A DNA stretch of 64,000 nt from Linanthus parryae (lineage: Eukaryota > Streptophyta > Magnoliopsida > Ericales > Polemoniaceae). The notes beneath the pieces are model-generated. The model was not told the DNA's origin and did no database searches. It saw nothing but the letters and a program-made list of their open reading frames with translations. The stretch covers positions 17,549,775 to 17,613,774 of the forward strand of contig JALGPY010000009.1 in assembly GCA_023055425.1 (NCBI GenBank). Reading direction: 5' to 3'. Each line of letters starts with the position of its first letter. Position 1 is the stretch's first letter. Of this stretch, positions 42,503-52,793 are shown one piece after another. The position numbers and the translations under genes were made by a program.

Positions 42503-43816
42503 TGAAAGTGTGAGTACGCAGATGTATAAGCAACTAAGATACTCTAGAAGGGGGGGTTGAATAGAGTATGCCAACTTTTTGCAAATATTGCCAACAAGTA
42601 GAAGAACTAGTGCAGACAAGGGAATTCAAGCCCTTGAACACAGGTGCAAGACTTTGAAGAGAAGCAGAAAGTTTTAGAACAAGTATGCCTTTTTCAAGGC
42701 CTTGAAAACAAGTTCAAACCCTTGAAAAATAAACAGTTTTTGTATGCTGCAAGAGCTTTGAAAGTAGATGAACTGAAAATGCACAAGACAAGTGATTTAT
42801 AAAGTTCAGTCCACTTGGACCTACGTCTCTACCTCAGGGATTAGATCCCTGAAGGATTTTCAACTCAATTCTTATTAATCTAAAGCTAATCCCTAGAACT
42901 CAAGCACAGAGAGTTCCTTTACTCTTTTACAACTTGTGGTTTTCCCTAACCTGTCTAGTACCTGCTCAAGCTAACTAATTAACTAAGAATTATCTATTGT
43001 TCACTTTGAACAATCCTTGAGAATGTAGGTAGAAGTAATACATAAATGATCTAACAATATAGCTGTATATAGAAGATCATTTAAGAGTAGAAATCTGCAG
43101 TGAAATGCAGTGAACTTCTGTGTATGGATTGGAAGAGATGAAGAACTTATTTGATTCTTGTCAATCCAGAATACTTGCTCTGTATTTTCCCATTGAGAAT
43201 TTGTTTTGTTGTTGCTTCGGATTCGAGCTCTTTAAATACTTCAAATAAGTCTGCAAATCTCTCCAGATTTTCAGCAACAACCTTCCTATTTTGTAGGTAA
43301 CAGAGTTTGACTTATTTTGAGATCTTCTCCAACGGTTGAATGATTGTAATCTTCTGAGAGATTGTTGTAATCCTTCATTTAACCATCAAGAGAAGCGGTC
43401 AATCACGTCTGATTGATCACTGGATCAAAGTTTTCAAGTGTTTCCAAGTCTGCAGCAATCCAGTTTAGGAAACAATCCTGCAAAACTTAGAAACAATATT
43501 TCATGCATTATCATGGTCAAACAGTTGATATAGCACGATTCAAAACATTTTTAACAATTTTTATTTCATCATCTAACAACAAGTAATCAAACATATGCAA
43601 GAGAGATAATAAAGTAGATCAGAGAGTTAGCAGAATAACTCCCCCGGAGAATATGCTTTCAGGTTTAACAGTTTCAAGGATTTTAATCCAGTTTCAAGGC
43701 CTTGAAAATAGCTAAGACTATTTTCAAGCCTCTGAAGTTGGTTCAAGGCTTTGAAATCTGTTTCAAGGCCTTGAAATAGCCAAGCTCTTTCAAGTCTAGA
43801 ACAACCTGAGCTTTCA
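42503..43816 (-). repeat. Copia-4 3' LTR (left copy)
   Basis: It runs from TGAAAGTGTGAGTACGCAG to CTGAGCTTTCA on the plus strand. It holds the U5 hairpin (42539-42569, 7-G loop), palindrome pairs at 42625/42645 and 42693/42713, and a five-motif array at 43673, 43693, 43723, 43742 and 43762 (spacings 20, 30, 19, 20). A CCTCCTTGATG polypurine complement follows. Confidence 0.9.
43672..43777. repeat. Five-motif palindrome array, Copia-4 left LTR
   Basis: Motif starts (TTC of TTCAAGG or variant) are 43673, 43693, 43723, 43742 and 43762. The third motif is a weaker variant (TTCAAGCCTCTGAA). The identical spacing is kept in the right LTR. The repeated unit is its own reverse complement, so strand has no meaning. 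Confidence 0.85.
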
Positions 43817-44124
43817 ATCTCCTCCTTGATGAAAGACAAAATCAAATTCTGTTTGATCCTTAGTCTCTGTAAAATAAACTGATTAGTCTGCAATTTAGAA
43901 ACAAAGTTATTCCAAAAAGATCCAACTTATTTAAATACCAACAAAAACACATAAATAGTTCAGCAATAAACCTAAATTGAAACCCTAGAATTTTCTCCCC
44001 CTTTTTGAATTTCATGAAAAAGATAGAAGATGTTGGATCAAGTGTCTAGAAAATTTTGTAAACTTAAAGAAATAAAGCGAGGAGTATATGGAAGAAAGAA
44101 TAGGCAGGATTAAGGGGTTTGATC

Positions 44125-45834
44125 TTCATCTTCCTCCTGATCTCCTTCCTCTTTCTCATTGTCTTCTTCATCAGTCTTCTCCTACTCTTCCCGTTCTCCT
44201 GCATCCCCTTCTGCAGTAGCTGTCTCACCATTCTTGTCCTTTTCAGCTGCCTTTGGAGATTTCTTCTTTTTCTTCAAAGTGATCAGCAGTTCATCTGAAT
44301 TAGGACTATTAGCTTCATCTTCTGTCTGTTCTGCTGCCTGCTTTCCTTTATTTGAAATTGGAGCAGCTTCGTCCTGGTCTGAATGCTCACTAGGAAATTC
44401 CTTGTCTGATTCTCCTTTCTTGGTTCCTTCAGGCTCCTCAGGAACATCAAGCAAGGTCATACTTCTGAAGATACTTTCCACCATATACTTGACTTGTCCC
44501 ATATCACTTTCCAGCCAAAAAACAGTAGCTTTGACATCCTCCATGTCTCGTTCCAAACCATAAAATCTTTGATTGTCTATAGGCTGAGAGGTCTAACTTG
44601 AAGTGGGAGTCAGGTCTTGGGCTTAGAAATTTTCTTTGCACCTAGTTCTGCTTCAGTAAGGTCTGAGTAAAGTTTCCAAACTTTCTCCTTGGTTTTCACA
44701 ACTCCAATTTTTTCAAAGGCTTTCTCATTGAGTTCCCCAAAGCCAGATGTGAATGATTCTTCTCCAGTAAAAGGGATCTCAAAGTGCTCAAAGAACATGG
44801 TGAGGAGGTCTGCATATGGAAGAGGGTGAATCCTCTTACTGCTTAGGCTGAATAGTATGTGTTCAATGACTAGGTTTGGAAGATCAATCTCATAGCCATG
44901 CACAATCAGGTACATGTTGTGCATCATTCTATCAGTCACAAACTCTCTTGAGTGATTTCTAGGAAAGACACATCGCATCAGTATAGTATGAAGAATTTTG
45001 GCTTCGACATTTAACACAGAGTGTGTTAAATGTTTGGCTGAGGTTGAGACATTTGAAGAAAGAATTCTTCTTTGGCTAGCTTCAAAGTTTCTGACTTTGG
45101 TGGATGGTTGCTGGTGTCATACCGCTTTGGACAACCTAACACAGTGGCAAACTCATAGTGATCTAGTTCAATTACTATTCCAGCAACTTTAGATTTGATC
45201 ACCAAGTGTGCAGATCTCTGTACTTGGGTTAGGTTCAGATAGAAGAGTCTGGTGAGTCTGGGGTAGGCAATTTCTCTAGGATTCAGCATACACCACAAAG
45301 AACTCTTCTTTAACATAGAGATGCACTTTAGTTTCATGTGTTCCAACACATACTTATTAACCAAACTGCAAAAACCAATAGCTCTTGAAGCAAAACCATC
45401 TAACCACTGACCTTTAGAGATGTTTGAGACAAACCATGTCTCATCTGGAGCTGTGTTCTTTTTGAGTCCTGAGAATAGATCTGTAATGCCTTCTCCAACT
45501 GACTTTCTGGTTGTCCTTCAGTCACCTTGCCTTTCCCTTTTTCTGCCTGAGTTGCATTCTTCTTCACCTTCTTTGAGCTGATAGGCTCTTTTTCAGGTTG
45601 CTTTTCAGTAATGGCCTTCTGCTTCTTCTACTTTTCTGAAGAGGAGGTTGTAGCCTTCTTGATCTTCTTCTTTGGTGGAGGAGGATCTGGAACTGCTTCT
45701 GCACTAGGAGTTCTGGAGCAAGAGTCTCCACAGACTTCTTGAACCTCTTCCACTGCTGCTTTTCTCTTCTTCTCTGAGACAGGTTTTGAACCACTAGCCA
45801 TCTTGATTCGATCTGAGGCTCTTCTTGTGCTCAT
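44125..45834 (-). pseudogene. Copia-4 third (env-like) ORF region
   Basis: Downstream of RNase H a separate reading region starts at 45834 (MSTRRASDRIKMASGSKPVS) with a lysine/proline-rich head. A stop at about 45628 and frameshifts divide it. The middle (45026-45364) reads MVNKYVLEHMKLKCISMLKK, LTRLFYLNLTQVQRSAHLVI and GIVIELDHYEFATVLGCPKR. The next part (44610-45017) reads ILMRCVFPRNHSREFVTDRM and NLVIEHILFSLSSKRIHPLP. The end (44182-44556) is acidic/lysine-rich and probably coiled. The pattern resembles the 'putative plant transposon protein' domain found as an extra ORF in SIRE/Maximus and Athila-type elements, called env-like. No clear membrane segment is visible. Confidence 0.65.
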
Positions 45835-46290
45835 TAGGGTTAGGGAGAAGAAAAGAGATAGATAGAGTGATACGGAATGAAGGAGAAGATAAGAGGATAA
45901 ATACTAAAAGAGTTTGAGTTTCAAAAGGAAACTAGTATCTCTCTTATTCTAAAAATATTTGCAAAGATCAGAGAAAATTTTGAACTATTATGCCATTGGA
46001 AAATGAATATACTAATACTATTTTTGGCTAAAAACAGATTTTGAAAAAGGTAGGGGCTGTATTAGGCAAATATCTACTGAGATATCAATCAGTATAGAAT
46101 GATCCAAGTTTATTGACTATTAGTGTAAGAGATTCATTTTCAAGGCTTTGAAAAGGCATCAAGACCTTCAAATACTGTAACAATGCAACAGATAAAAGAT
46201 AAAAGCTTTGAACTGATTTTCAAGGCTTTGAAACTCAGTTCAAGCCTTTGTAGACACAAAAAAAACTTACCTTTCTTACCTTAAGCTCCC
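45835..46290. other. Copia-4 spacer between pol and the extra ORF
   Basis: No gene is seen. It carries palindrome variants at 46139, 46158, 46219 and 46239 (spacings 19 and 20 within pairs). Confidence 0.65.
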
Positions 46291-47066
46291 CCTAAACCAA
46301 TTCAGTCTTATTTAGCATTCCCAATTCCAATCTTAGAGCTGAGAACCTCTCATCTGCTAATGGTTTGGTGAAGATATTTGCAATTTTCATGTTAGTAGAA
46401 ACAAATTCAAGAACAATATAACGTTTCTCAGCATGATCTCTGATGAAATAGTGTCTGACATCAATGTGCTTGGTTCTTGAGTGTTGTACTGGATTCTTTG
46501 CAATTGAAATCGCACTAGTGTTATCACACTTAATAGGTATGCCATTGAAGTCAAATCCAATGTCTCTTAGCTGTTGAGAAATCCATAGTACTTGTGAGCA
46601 ACATGCTCCTGCAGCTATATAGTCAGCTTCAGCTGTTGATAGAGCAACTGAATTTTTTCCTTGGAATTCCAGCTAATGAAAGATGATCCAATGAATTGAC
46701 AGGTTCCAGAAGTTCTTTTTCTATCAACTTTGTACCCTGCAAAGTCGCATCTGAAAAACCACTTAAAGAGAAGTTAGAATGTCTTGGATACCAAAGCCCT
46801 AAGTCTTTGGTACCATTGAGATATCTGAATATTCTCTTCACAGCAGTTAAGTGTGATTCTTTTGGATCATCTTGAAATCTAGCACAGATGCATACACTAA
46901 ACATAATATCTGGTCTGCTTGCTGTCAAATAGAGTAATGATCCAATCATGCCTCTATATTCTTTAACATTGACACTCTTACCGGATTCATCCTTGTCTAA
47001 GGATAGTGTGGAGCTCATTGGGGTCTTAGCTTCCTTGCATTGAGTCATGCTGTATATATTTAGCAA
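46291..47066 (-). pseudogene. Copia-4 RT tail and RNase H
   Basis: The open stretch 46629-47066 reads MLNIYSMTQCKEAKTPMSST, SLLYLTASRPDIMFSVCICA, FQDDPKESHLTAVKRIFRYL and NGTKDLGLWYPRHSNFSLSG. RNase H then continues in other frames with STAEADYIAAGACCSQ, PIKCDNTSAISIAKNPVQHS and RTKHIDVRHYFIRDHAEK. The acidic catalytic residues are present but frameshifts near 46620-46760 break the domain. Confidence 0.82.
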
Positions 47067-47075
47067 ATCTCTTGT

Positions 47076-47867
47076 TTACTTTCTTTGATTCAGAAAGATA
47101 CGCTTCTTCAATTGATTTATTTGAAGTCCTAGGAAGAAGGTTAATTTTCCCATCATGATCATTTCAAACTCCTTGCTCATAAGACTTGAGAATTCTTTGC
47201 ACAATTGATCATTAGTAGCTCCAAACAGTATATCATCAACATATATCTGGACTACAAGTAAATCTTTCTCATGAGTCTTAATGAAAGGAGTCTTTTCTAC
47301 TAAACCTCTTTTGAAATCATTTTCAAGTAAAAACTTTGACAGCCTTTCATACCAAGCCCTTGGAGCTTGTTTCAAACTATAAAGAGCTTTGTCAAGTTTG
47401 TAAACATGATCTGGAAAAATGTCATTATCAAAACAAGGTGGTTGTGAAACATAAACTTGTTCGTGTAAGTAGCCATTCAAGAATGCACACTTCACATCCA
47501 TTTGAAATAGTTTCATGTTCTTGTAAGATGCACATGTAAGTAAAATTATAATTGCTTCTAACCAGGCAACTAGAGCAAAGGTTTCTTCATTGTCTATACC
47601 TTCTTCTTGATTGTAACGTTGAGCAACTAACCTTGCTTTGTTTCTGATAACATTGCCACTTTCATCCAACTTGTTTCTGAATACCCATCTAGTACCAATG
47701 ACAGACTGGTTTGTTGGTGCAGGAACTAGGTTCCAAAACTTATTTCTCTCAAACTCAATGAGTTCACTTTGCATAGCGATGATCCAGTCTGCTTCTTGTA
47801 AAGCTTCCTTCACAGTTTTTGGTTCTACAAGAGAAATGAAAGCATTAAAAGCACATAAGTTCTTCAA
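47076..47867 (-). pseudogene. Copia-4 reverse transcriptase (RVT_2), core intact
   Basis: An uninterrupted 263-codon stretch reads [80 protein letters not shown] and [15 protein letters not shown], with YVDD at 47232-47243. [20 protein letters not shown] and [16 protein letters not shown] follow, then a stop. The part ALVAWLEAI to EFSS is the one deleted in Copia-2. Some family positions differ (for example FALVAWLEA where FDPVARLEA is usual), so activity is doubtful. Confidence 0.88.
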
Positions 47868-48166
47868 CTGTGATCTAGTTTGTGTACCAGTGGTTGGATC
47901 TGATATGATATTATTAGCTGGATGGGATGAGAGATATTTAAATCTCTTCCTTGGAGGCCATGGTTCAGGTTCACCACAAATCTTCTCTGTTCTTGAAGTA
48001 GTGGCTCTGTCACTTGAATCCTTCTGATCATCTTTTTAAGGCTTTGAGTTGTATTTTCAAGGCCTTGAGAACTGTTTTCAAGGTCTTGAAAATTTCTTCT
48101 ATTTTCTTCTGAGCCTTTCCTGAATCCAAGTGGATTCTCAGTCTCTTCCTCTGATTCATGCTTGTT
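47868..48166 (-). pseudogene. Copia-4 integrase-RT linker with three palindromes
   Basis: The linker is broken by stops but aligns with the Copia-2 linker. It holds palindrome copies starting at 48035, 48056 and 48077, exactly 21 bp apart. In Copia-2 the same linker has two copies, at 14386 and 14407. Confidence 0.7.
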
Positions 48167-49522
48167 CTAATTTATATCTGTAAAACTTTCACTCAAAGAA
48201 CCATCATAGCTTTCATAAAAAATAACATGAATGCTCTCTTCAACCAGTTTGGTTCTTTTATTGTAAACTCTATAAGCTTTGCTATTCGGAGAGTAACCAA
48301 GAAATATACCTTCATCAGTTCTTACATCAAACTCACCAAGATTGTCTTTTCCGTTGTTATGGATAAAAAAAGTGCATCCAAAGGGTCTGATGTAAGAGAT
48401 GTTTGGCTTCCTCCCTTTGAATAGTTCATAGGGAGTCTTCTTTAGCATATGTCTGATCAAGCACCTGTTCAAAATATAGTTTGCTGTATTCACAGCTTCT
48501 GCCCAGTAATGCTTTGGCAATTTGTTCTCAAGAAGCATTGTCCTTGACATATCTTCAAGAGTCATGTTCTTTCTTTCAACAACACCATTCTGTTGAGGAG
48601 TTCTTGGAGCAGAAAAGTTGTGAGAAATTTCATGCTTATCACAGAATAAATCAAACTCTAATTGATCAAAATCTCTACCAAGGTCACTTCTGATTGAAGC
48701 TACATGTAGGTTTTGCAAGTTTTGAAGTTCTCTGTAAAGCTTTGAATATTCAGAGAGAGCTTTAGATTTTTCTTTGAGAAACATAACCCAAGTGTATCTA
48801 GAAAAATCATCTACAACAACTAGCATATACCTTTTACCTTTTGGAGTAGGAGTCCTCATAGGACCACAGAGATCCATGTGAAGTAACTCAATAGATCTAG
48901 TTGTACTTACAAACTTCTTTGGATTGAAGGAACTTCTGGTCTGCTTTCCTTGTGCACATGCTTTGCTTAACTCATCCTCCTTGAACTTGGTGGATTGGAA
49001 TCCTCTTACCAAGTCTTTAGAGACTAGTTTGTTCAGAGTGTGCAAACTAATATGACCAAGTTTCCTATGCCAAAGCTTTAAATCTTCTTTCAAGGCCTTG
49101 AGACACTTCAAACTTTCACATGCAACTTTGTTAGTCTGAAATTTATAAACATTGTTTGATCTAGAGAATGTGAGATCACAAAGCTGAGATACACTAAGCA
49201 AATTATACTTCAAACCTTCAACTAAATAAACATCAGAAATAGAGTTTTTAGAAACTGTACAAACTTTTCCAATACCAAGAATATTGCACTTTCCTTTATC
49301 ACCAAGTGTTATTGAACCTTCTGATTGCTCCTTTAATTCTGATAATAGAGATCTCTTTCCACTCATGTGTCTTGAGCAACCATTTTCCATGAACCACTTC
49401 AGTTCCTTGGTGACAACCTGCAAGCACCAATCTCTTAGACCAAGTGTGGAATTTGGATTCATATTTAGGATGAACCATGTTAGGCGGTCTAACCCCTTTA
49501 GTAACTCAAATCTGCTTAACAT
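48167..49522 (-). pseudogene. Copia-4 protease end, pre-integrase and integrase (451 codons open)
   Basis: The stretch is open throughout, but its first Met is arbitrary. Around residue 43 it reads WFMENGCSRHMSGKR, where copia proteases have D-S-G, so the catalytic Asp is Glu. KCLKALKEDLKLWHRKLGHI opens the pre-integrase zinc module, but the first Cys of C-X2-C is Ser (LSKACAQGK). Integrase follows: LLHMDLCGPMRTPTPKGKRY (D), VASIRSDLGRDFDQLEFD (D), APRTPQQNGVVERKNMTLED (E), YWAEAVNTANYILNR, KKTPYELFKGRKPNIS and FLGYSPNSKAYRVYN. All three DDE residues are present. Confidence 0.88.
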
Positions 49523-51229
49523 GTCCTTTAAGTTGAAAGGGAAAAGTGTTCCTCATTATGTGAGGGTCTCTTCTTCTAAAAGGACAAGTAGGAGAGGTTT
49601 TGTTTCCAGCTTTCAAAAATCTGGTATTGTTTCTTCTTGTAAAGTTTGGATTGAATCCAATACCAGCTTTGTGAAAAAACTGTGAGCTTCCTCCAAGAAT
49701 CAAGTTCAACTTTTGTTCTGATCCAGCAAGCTTGATTTTGACTAGTTCAGATTCTTGAAGTTTCTCAGTAAGAGTAGTCATTTGTCTTTCTAAATCATCA
49801 ACATGATGTATTAGATTAACAAGGATGTCATTCACAAAGGAATTTTCAATGACTACTTCCTTGACTTGTGTTTTCAAGGCTTTGAAACTAGTTTTCAAGG
49901 CCTTGAAATCACTGTCAGTTTTCTTCTGAGAGATTTCAAGATTCTGATTTAGGAAAACAAGATGTAAATTTTCTTTAGCTTGCTCGTGAACTTTTTTCAA
50001 GAGCCTAATCTCTTTCAGATAATCTTCCTCATTTAAAAGCATTGTTTTGAGATAATCTGAAAGAGCTTCTTTTGCCTCTGAAATTAAACAATTAACCATT
50101 ACCTCAATGTTCTTTTCAGAACTATCATCCTCCTTGGCCATGAATCAAAGATTGGCATGTTCTTCTTCAGATTCAGATTCACTAGAGTTGTCTGAATCAC
50201 TCCAGGAGGCTATCATGGCTTTCTTTCTTCAGTCATGATCTTTCTTCTGAAAGCTCTTACTCTTTTTGTATGGAAAATCTCTTATCAAGTGTCCTGCATC
50301 ACCACACTCAAATAAGTTCATAAATTTTTACTTGCTTTGTGAAGAGGACTTACCTTTGTAGTCCTTGCTGCTGGGTGGTCTATTTCTTTCTCTGTTGAAT
50401 CCTTTGTTTCCATAGTTTCTCTTCATTTTGAGAATCCTTTTCAAGGCTTTGGAAATCAAGGCAATTGGATCTTCATCATCACCATCATCAGTATCAAGGC
50501 TTTGAATTCTCTCATTCTCTTTGGCTTTGAGGGCTAGATTTTTGACACCTTCTGGGAGTTCTCCATCAACTTCATTCATGGATATCTCATGTGTCAGGAG
50601 CTTCCCTTGGAGGTCATGAAGTTGTAAAGTTGAGAGATTCCGAGCTTCTTCAATAGCTGTGGTTTCTGGTTCCCACTTTGCCTTTGGAAGACTTCAAAGT
50701 ATCTTCCTCACCTTTTCCTCATTGTAAAAGTGTTTTCCCGTTGAGTCAAGGTTGTTGACAATATCAGTGAATCTCTTGAACATATCTCTGATGGACTCAT
50801 CTGCATTCATTTTGAACAACTCATACTGTCTGAGATGAATGTTGATCTTGGTCTGTTTGACTTGGTTGGTTCCTTAAAAGGTAACCACAAGTTTATCTCA
50901 TATTTCTTTAGCAGTTGTGCATCCAGAGATCCTGTTGAATTCATCTGTACTCAAAGCATAATACAAAATGTTAATAGCCTTGTAATTCTTAGAAACTTGC
51001 TCTAAATCAGAAGAGGAGAGTGAGTCTTCTGTTTTGGGAGTTCTGATCCCATCTTTCTATGTATAGAAAGTATGAGGTCCATTTTTTATCATGGACCAAA
51101 GCTCTAGATCTTGATCAATGATAAACATTTTCATGAGAGCTTTCCAGTGAGCAAATTTTCTCCACAGAATAGAGGAGGTTTGTTAGCAGCCCTTCCCTGT
51201 GAAAGACCACCATCACCTGCAATACTCAT
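49506..51229 (-). pseudogene. Copia-4 gag (broken)
   Basis: The start is at 51229 (MSIAGDGGLSQGRAANKPPL). Frameshifts and stops follow. Open parts are MNEVDGELPEGVKNLALKAK and ISKALKRILKMKRNYGNKGF (50328-50579), a knuckle LFECGDAGHLIRDFP near 50285-50325, and a 211-residue tail (49506-50141) with FKALKTSFKALKTQVKEVVI and further coiled coil. The knuckle has lost its first Cys, and its last ligand is Phe, as in Copia-2. The tail's two FKALK units come from palindromes at 49873 and 49894. Confidence 0.82.
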
Positions 51230-51265
51230 GATCACCAGATGGTTAAATCTTATATAGTGATACAA

Positions 51266-51277
51266 GATCTGATACCA
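51266..51277 (-). promoter_or_regulatory. Copia-4 primer-binding site
   Basis: GATCTGATACCA on the plus strand is TGGTATCAGATC in element sense. It matches initiator tRNA-Met for the first ten bases, and lies two bases inside the LTR end at 51280. Confidence 0.85.
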
Positions 51278-51279
51278 AT

Positions 51280-52597
51280 TGAAAGTGTGAGCATGCAGAT
51301 GTATAAGCAACTAAGATACTCTAGAAGGGGGGGGGGTTGAATAGAGTATGCCAAATTTTTGCAAAACTTTCCAGCAAGTAGAAGAACTAGTGCAGACAAG
51401 GGAATTCAAGGCCTTGAACACAGGTTCAAGCCTTTGGAGAGAAGCAGAAACTTTTAGAACAAGTATGCCTTTTTCAAGGCCTTGAAAAGAAGTTCAAACC
51501 CTTGAAAAATAAACAGTTTTTGTATGCTGCAAAAGCTTTGAAAGTAGATGACCTGAAAATGCACAAGACAAGTGATTTATAGAGTTCAGTCCACTTGGAC
51601 CTACGTGTCTACCTCAGGGATTAGATCCCTGCAGGATTTTCAACTCAATTCTTATTAATGAAAAGCTAAGCCCTAGAACTCAAGCACAGAGAGTTCCTTT
51701 ATTCTGTTACAGCTTGTGGTTTTCCCTAACCTGTCTAGTACCTGCTCTAGCTAACTGATTAGCTAAGAATTCTCTATCGTTCACTTTGAACAATCCTTGA
51801 GAATGTAGGTAGAATTAACACAGAAATGATCTACCAATATAGCTCTATACAGAAGATCACTTAAGAGTAGAAATCTGCAGTGAAATGCAGTGAACTTCTG
51901 TGTATGGATTGGAAGAGATGAAGAACTTCTTTGATGCTTGTCAATCAAGAATGCATTCTCTATATTTTCCCGTTGAGAATTTTTTTTTGTTGGTTCTTCG
52001 AATTTGAGCTCTTTAAATACTTCAAATAACTCTGCAAATCTCTCCAGATTTTCAGCATCAACCTTCCTATTTTGTAGGTAACAGAGTTTGAAAGATTATG
52101 AGATCTTCTCCAACGGTTGAATGATTGTAATCTTCTGAGATATTGTTGTAATCCTTCATTTAACCATCAAGAGAAGCTGTCAAACACGTCTCTATGATCA
52201 CATGATCAAAGTCTTCAAGTGTTTCCAAGTCTGTGGCAATCCAGTTTAGGAAACAATCCTGCAAAACTTAGAAACAATATTTCCTGCATTATCATTGTCA
52301 AACAGTTGATATAGCACGATTCAAAACATGTTTAAAAATTTGTCTTTCATCATCTAACAACAAGTAATCATACATATTCAAGAGAGATAATAAATTAAAT
52401 CAGAGAGGTAGCTGAAAAACTCCCCCTGAGAATATGCTTTCAGGTTTAACAGTTTCAAGGCTTTGAATCTAGTTTCAAGGCCTTGAAAATAGTTAAGACT
52501 CTTTTCAAGCCTCTGAAGCTGGTTCAAGGCTTTAAAAGCTGTTTCAAGGCCTTGAAATAGCCAAGCTCTTTGAAGTCTTGAACAACCTGAGCTTTCA
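51280..52597 (-). repeat. Copia-4 5' LTR (right copy)
   Basis: It runs from TGAAAGTGTGAGCATGCAG to CTGAGCTTTCA. It holds the U5 hairpin (51316-51349, 10-G loop), palindrome pairs near 51405/51425 and 51473/51493, and the five-motif array at 52454, 52474, 52504, 52523 and 52543. It is very similar to the left copy, with scattered substitutions. Confidence 0.9.
52453..52558. repeat. Five-motif palindrome array, Copia-4 right LTR
   Basis: Spacings are 20, 30, 19 and 20 bp, identical to the left LTR. The motifs near the U3 start (element sense) are the first sequence met after the 5' LTR terminus. Confidence 0.85.
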
Positions 52598-52670
52598 TAA
52601 TACAATGAATGTTCCAGCCAAATTAAATTCATACTAAACTAGATTGCCTCTACGGCATCTATTGCAACAG

Positions 52671-52793
52671 AAGACACTGTACAGAGGCGGCCAAAATTAA
52701 GAGAACAATGCCTAACACTTTCCTAATTTTCCCGGGGCTCTTATGGGGCGTATTTAAGACATATTAGGTCATATTTTGAGGGGGGGGGGAGAC
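52671..52793 (+). other. 3' end of a gypsy-type element with polypurine tract
   Basis: After the Copia-5 LTR comes non-coding sequence ending in an AGGGGGGGGGGAGAC tract (52779-52793). Such G-rich tracts immediately precede 3' LTRs of plant gypsy elements. The rest of this element lies beyond the nested copia insertions or is lost. Confidence 0.55.

Larger units (their letters stand above)
42503..52597 (-). mobile_element. Copia-4: SIRE/Maximus-like Ty1/copia element, minus strand, complete ends
   Basis: LTRs (42503-43816 and 51280-52597, about 1.31 kb) end in TG...CA and are flanked by a perfect TAATA duplication. Inside, minus sense, lie PBS, gag, protease/integrase, RT, RNase H and an extra ORF region, then a polypurine tract. 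It is a sister of Copia-2 but keeps the RT core and the extra ORF. Several stops and frameshifts still break gag, protease and the extra ORF. It inserted into the LTR of Copia-5 and is therefore younger than it. Confidence 0.93.
41164..52670 (-). repeat. Copia-5 5' LTR, split by Copia-4
   Basis: The first part (41164-42502) starts TATAGGGTTTTGATCATGG and follows the Copia-3 LTR. The last 68 bp (52603-52670), ending GCATCTATTGCAACA, lie beyond Copia-4. The break carries the perfect duplication TAATA (42498-42502 and 52598-52602). With the 3' LTR of Copia-6 it makes an inverted pair. After 52670 comes gypsy-like sequence. Confidence 0.88.

Noticed and set aside
43672..43777. Palindrome TTTCAAGGCCTTGAAA as a heat-shock element
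   Set aside because: Heat-shock elements alternate GAA and TTC every two bases. Here TTC and GAA are eight bases apart, which does not fit the pattern.
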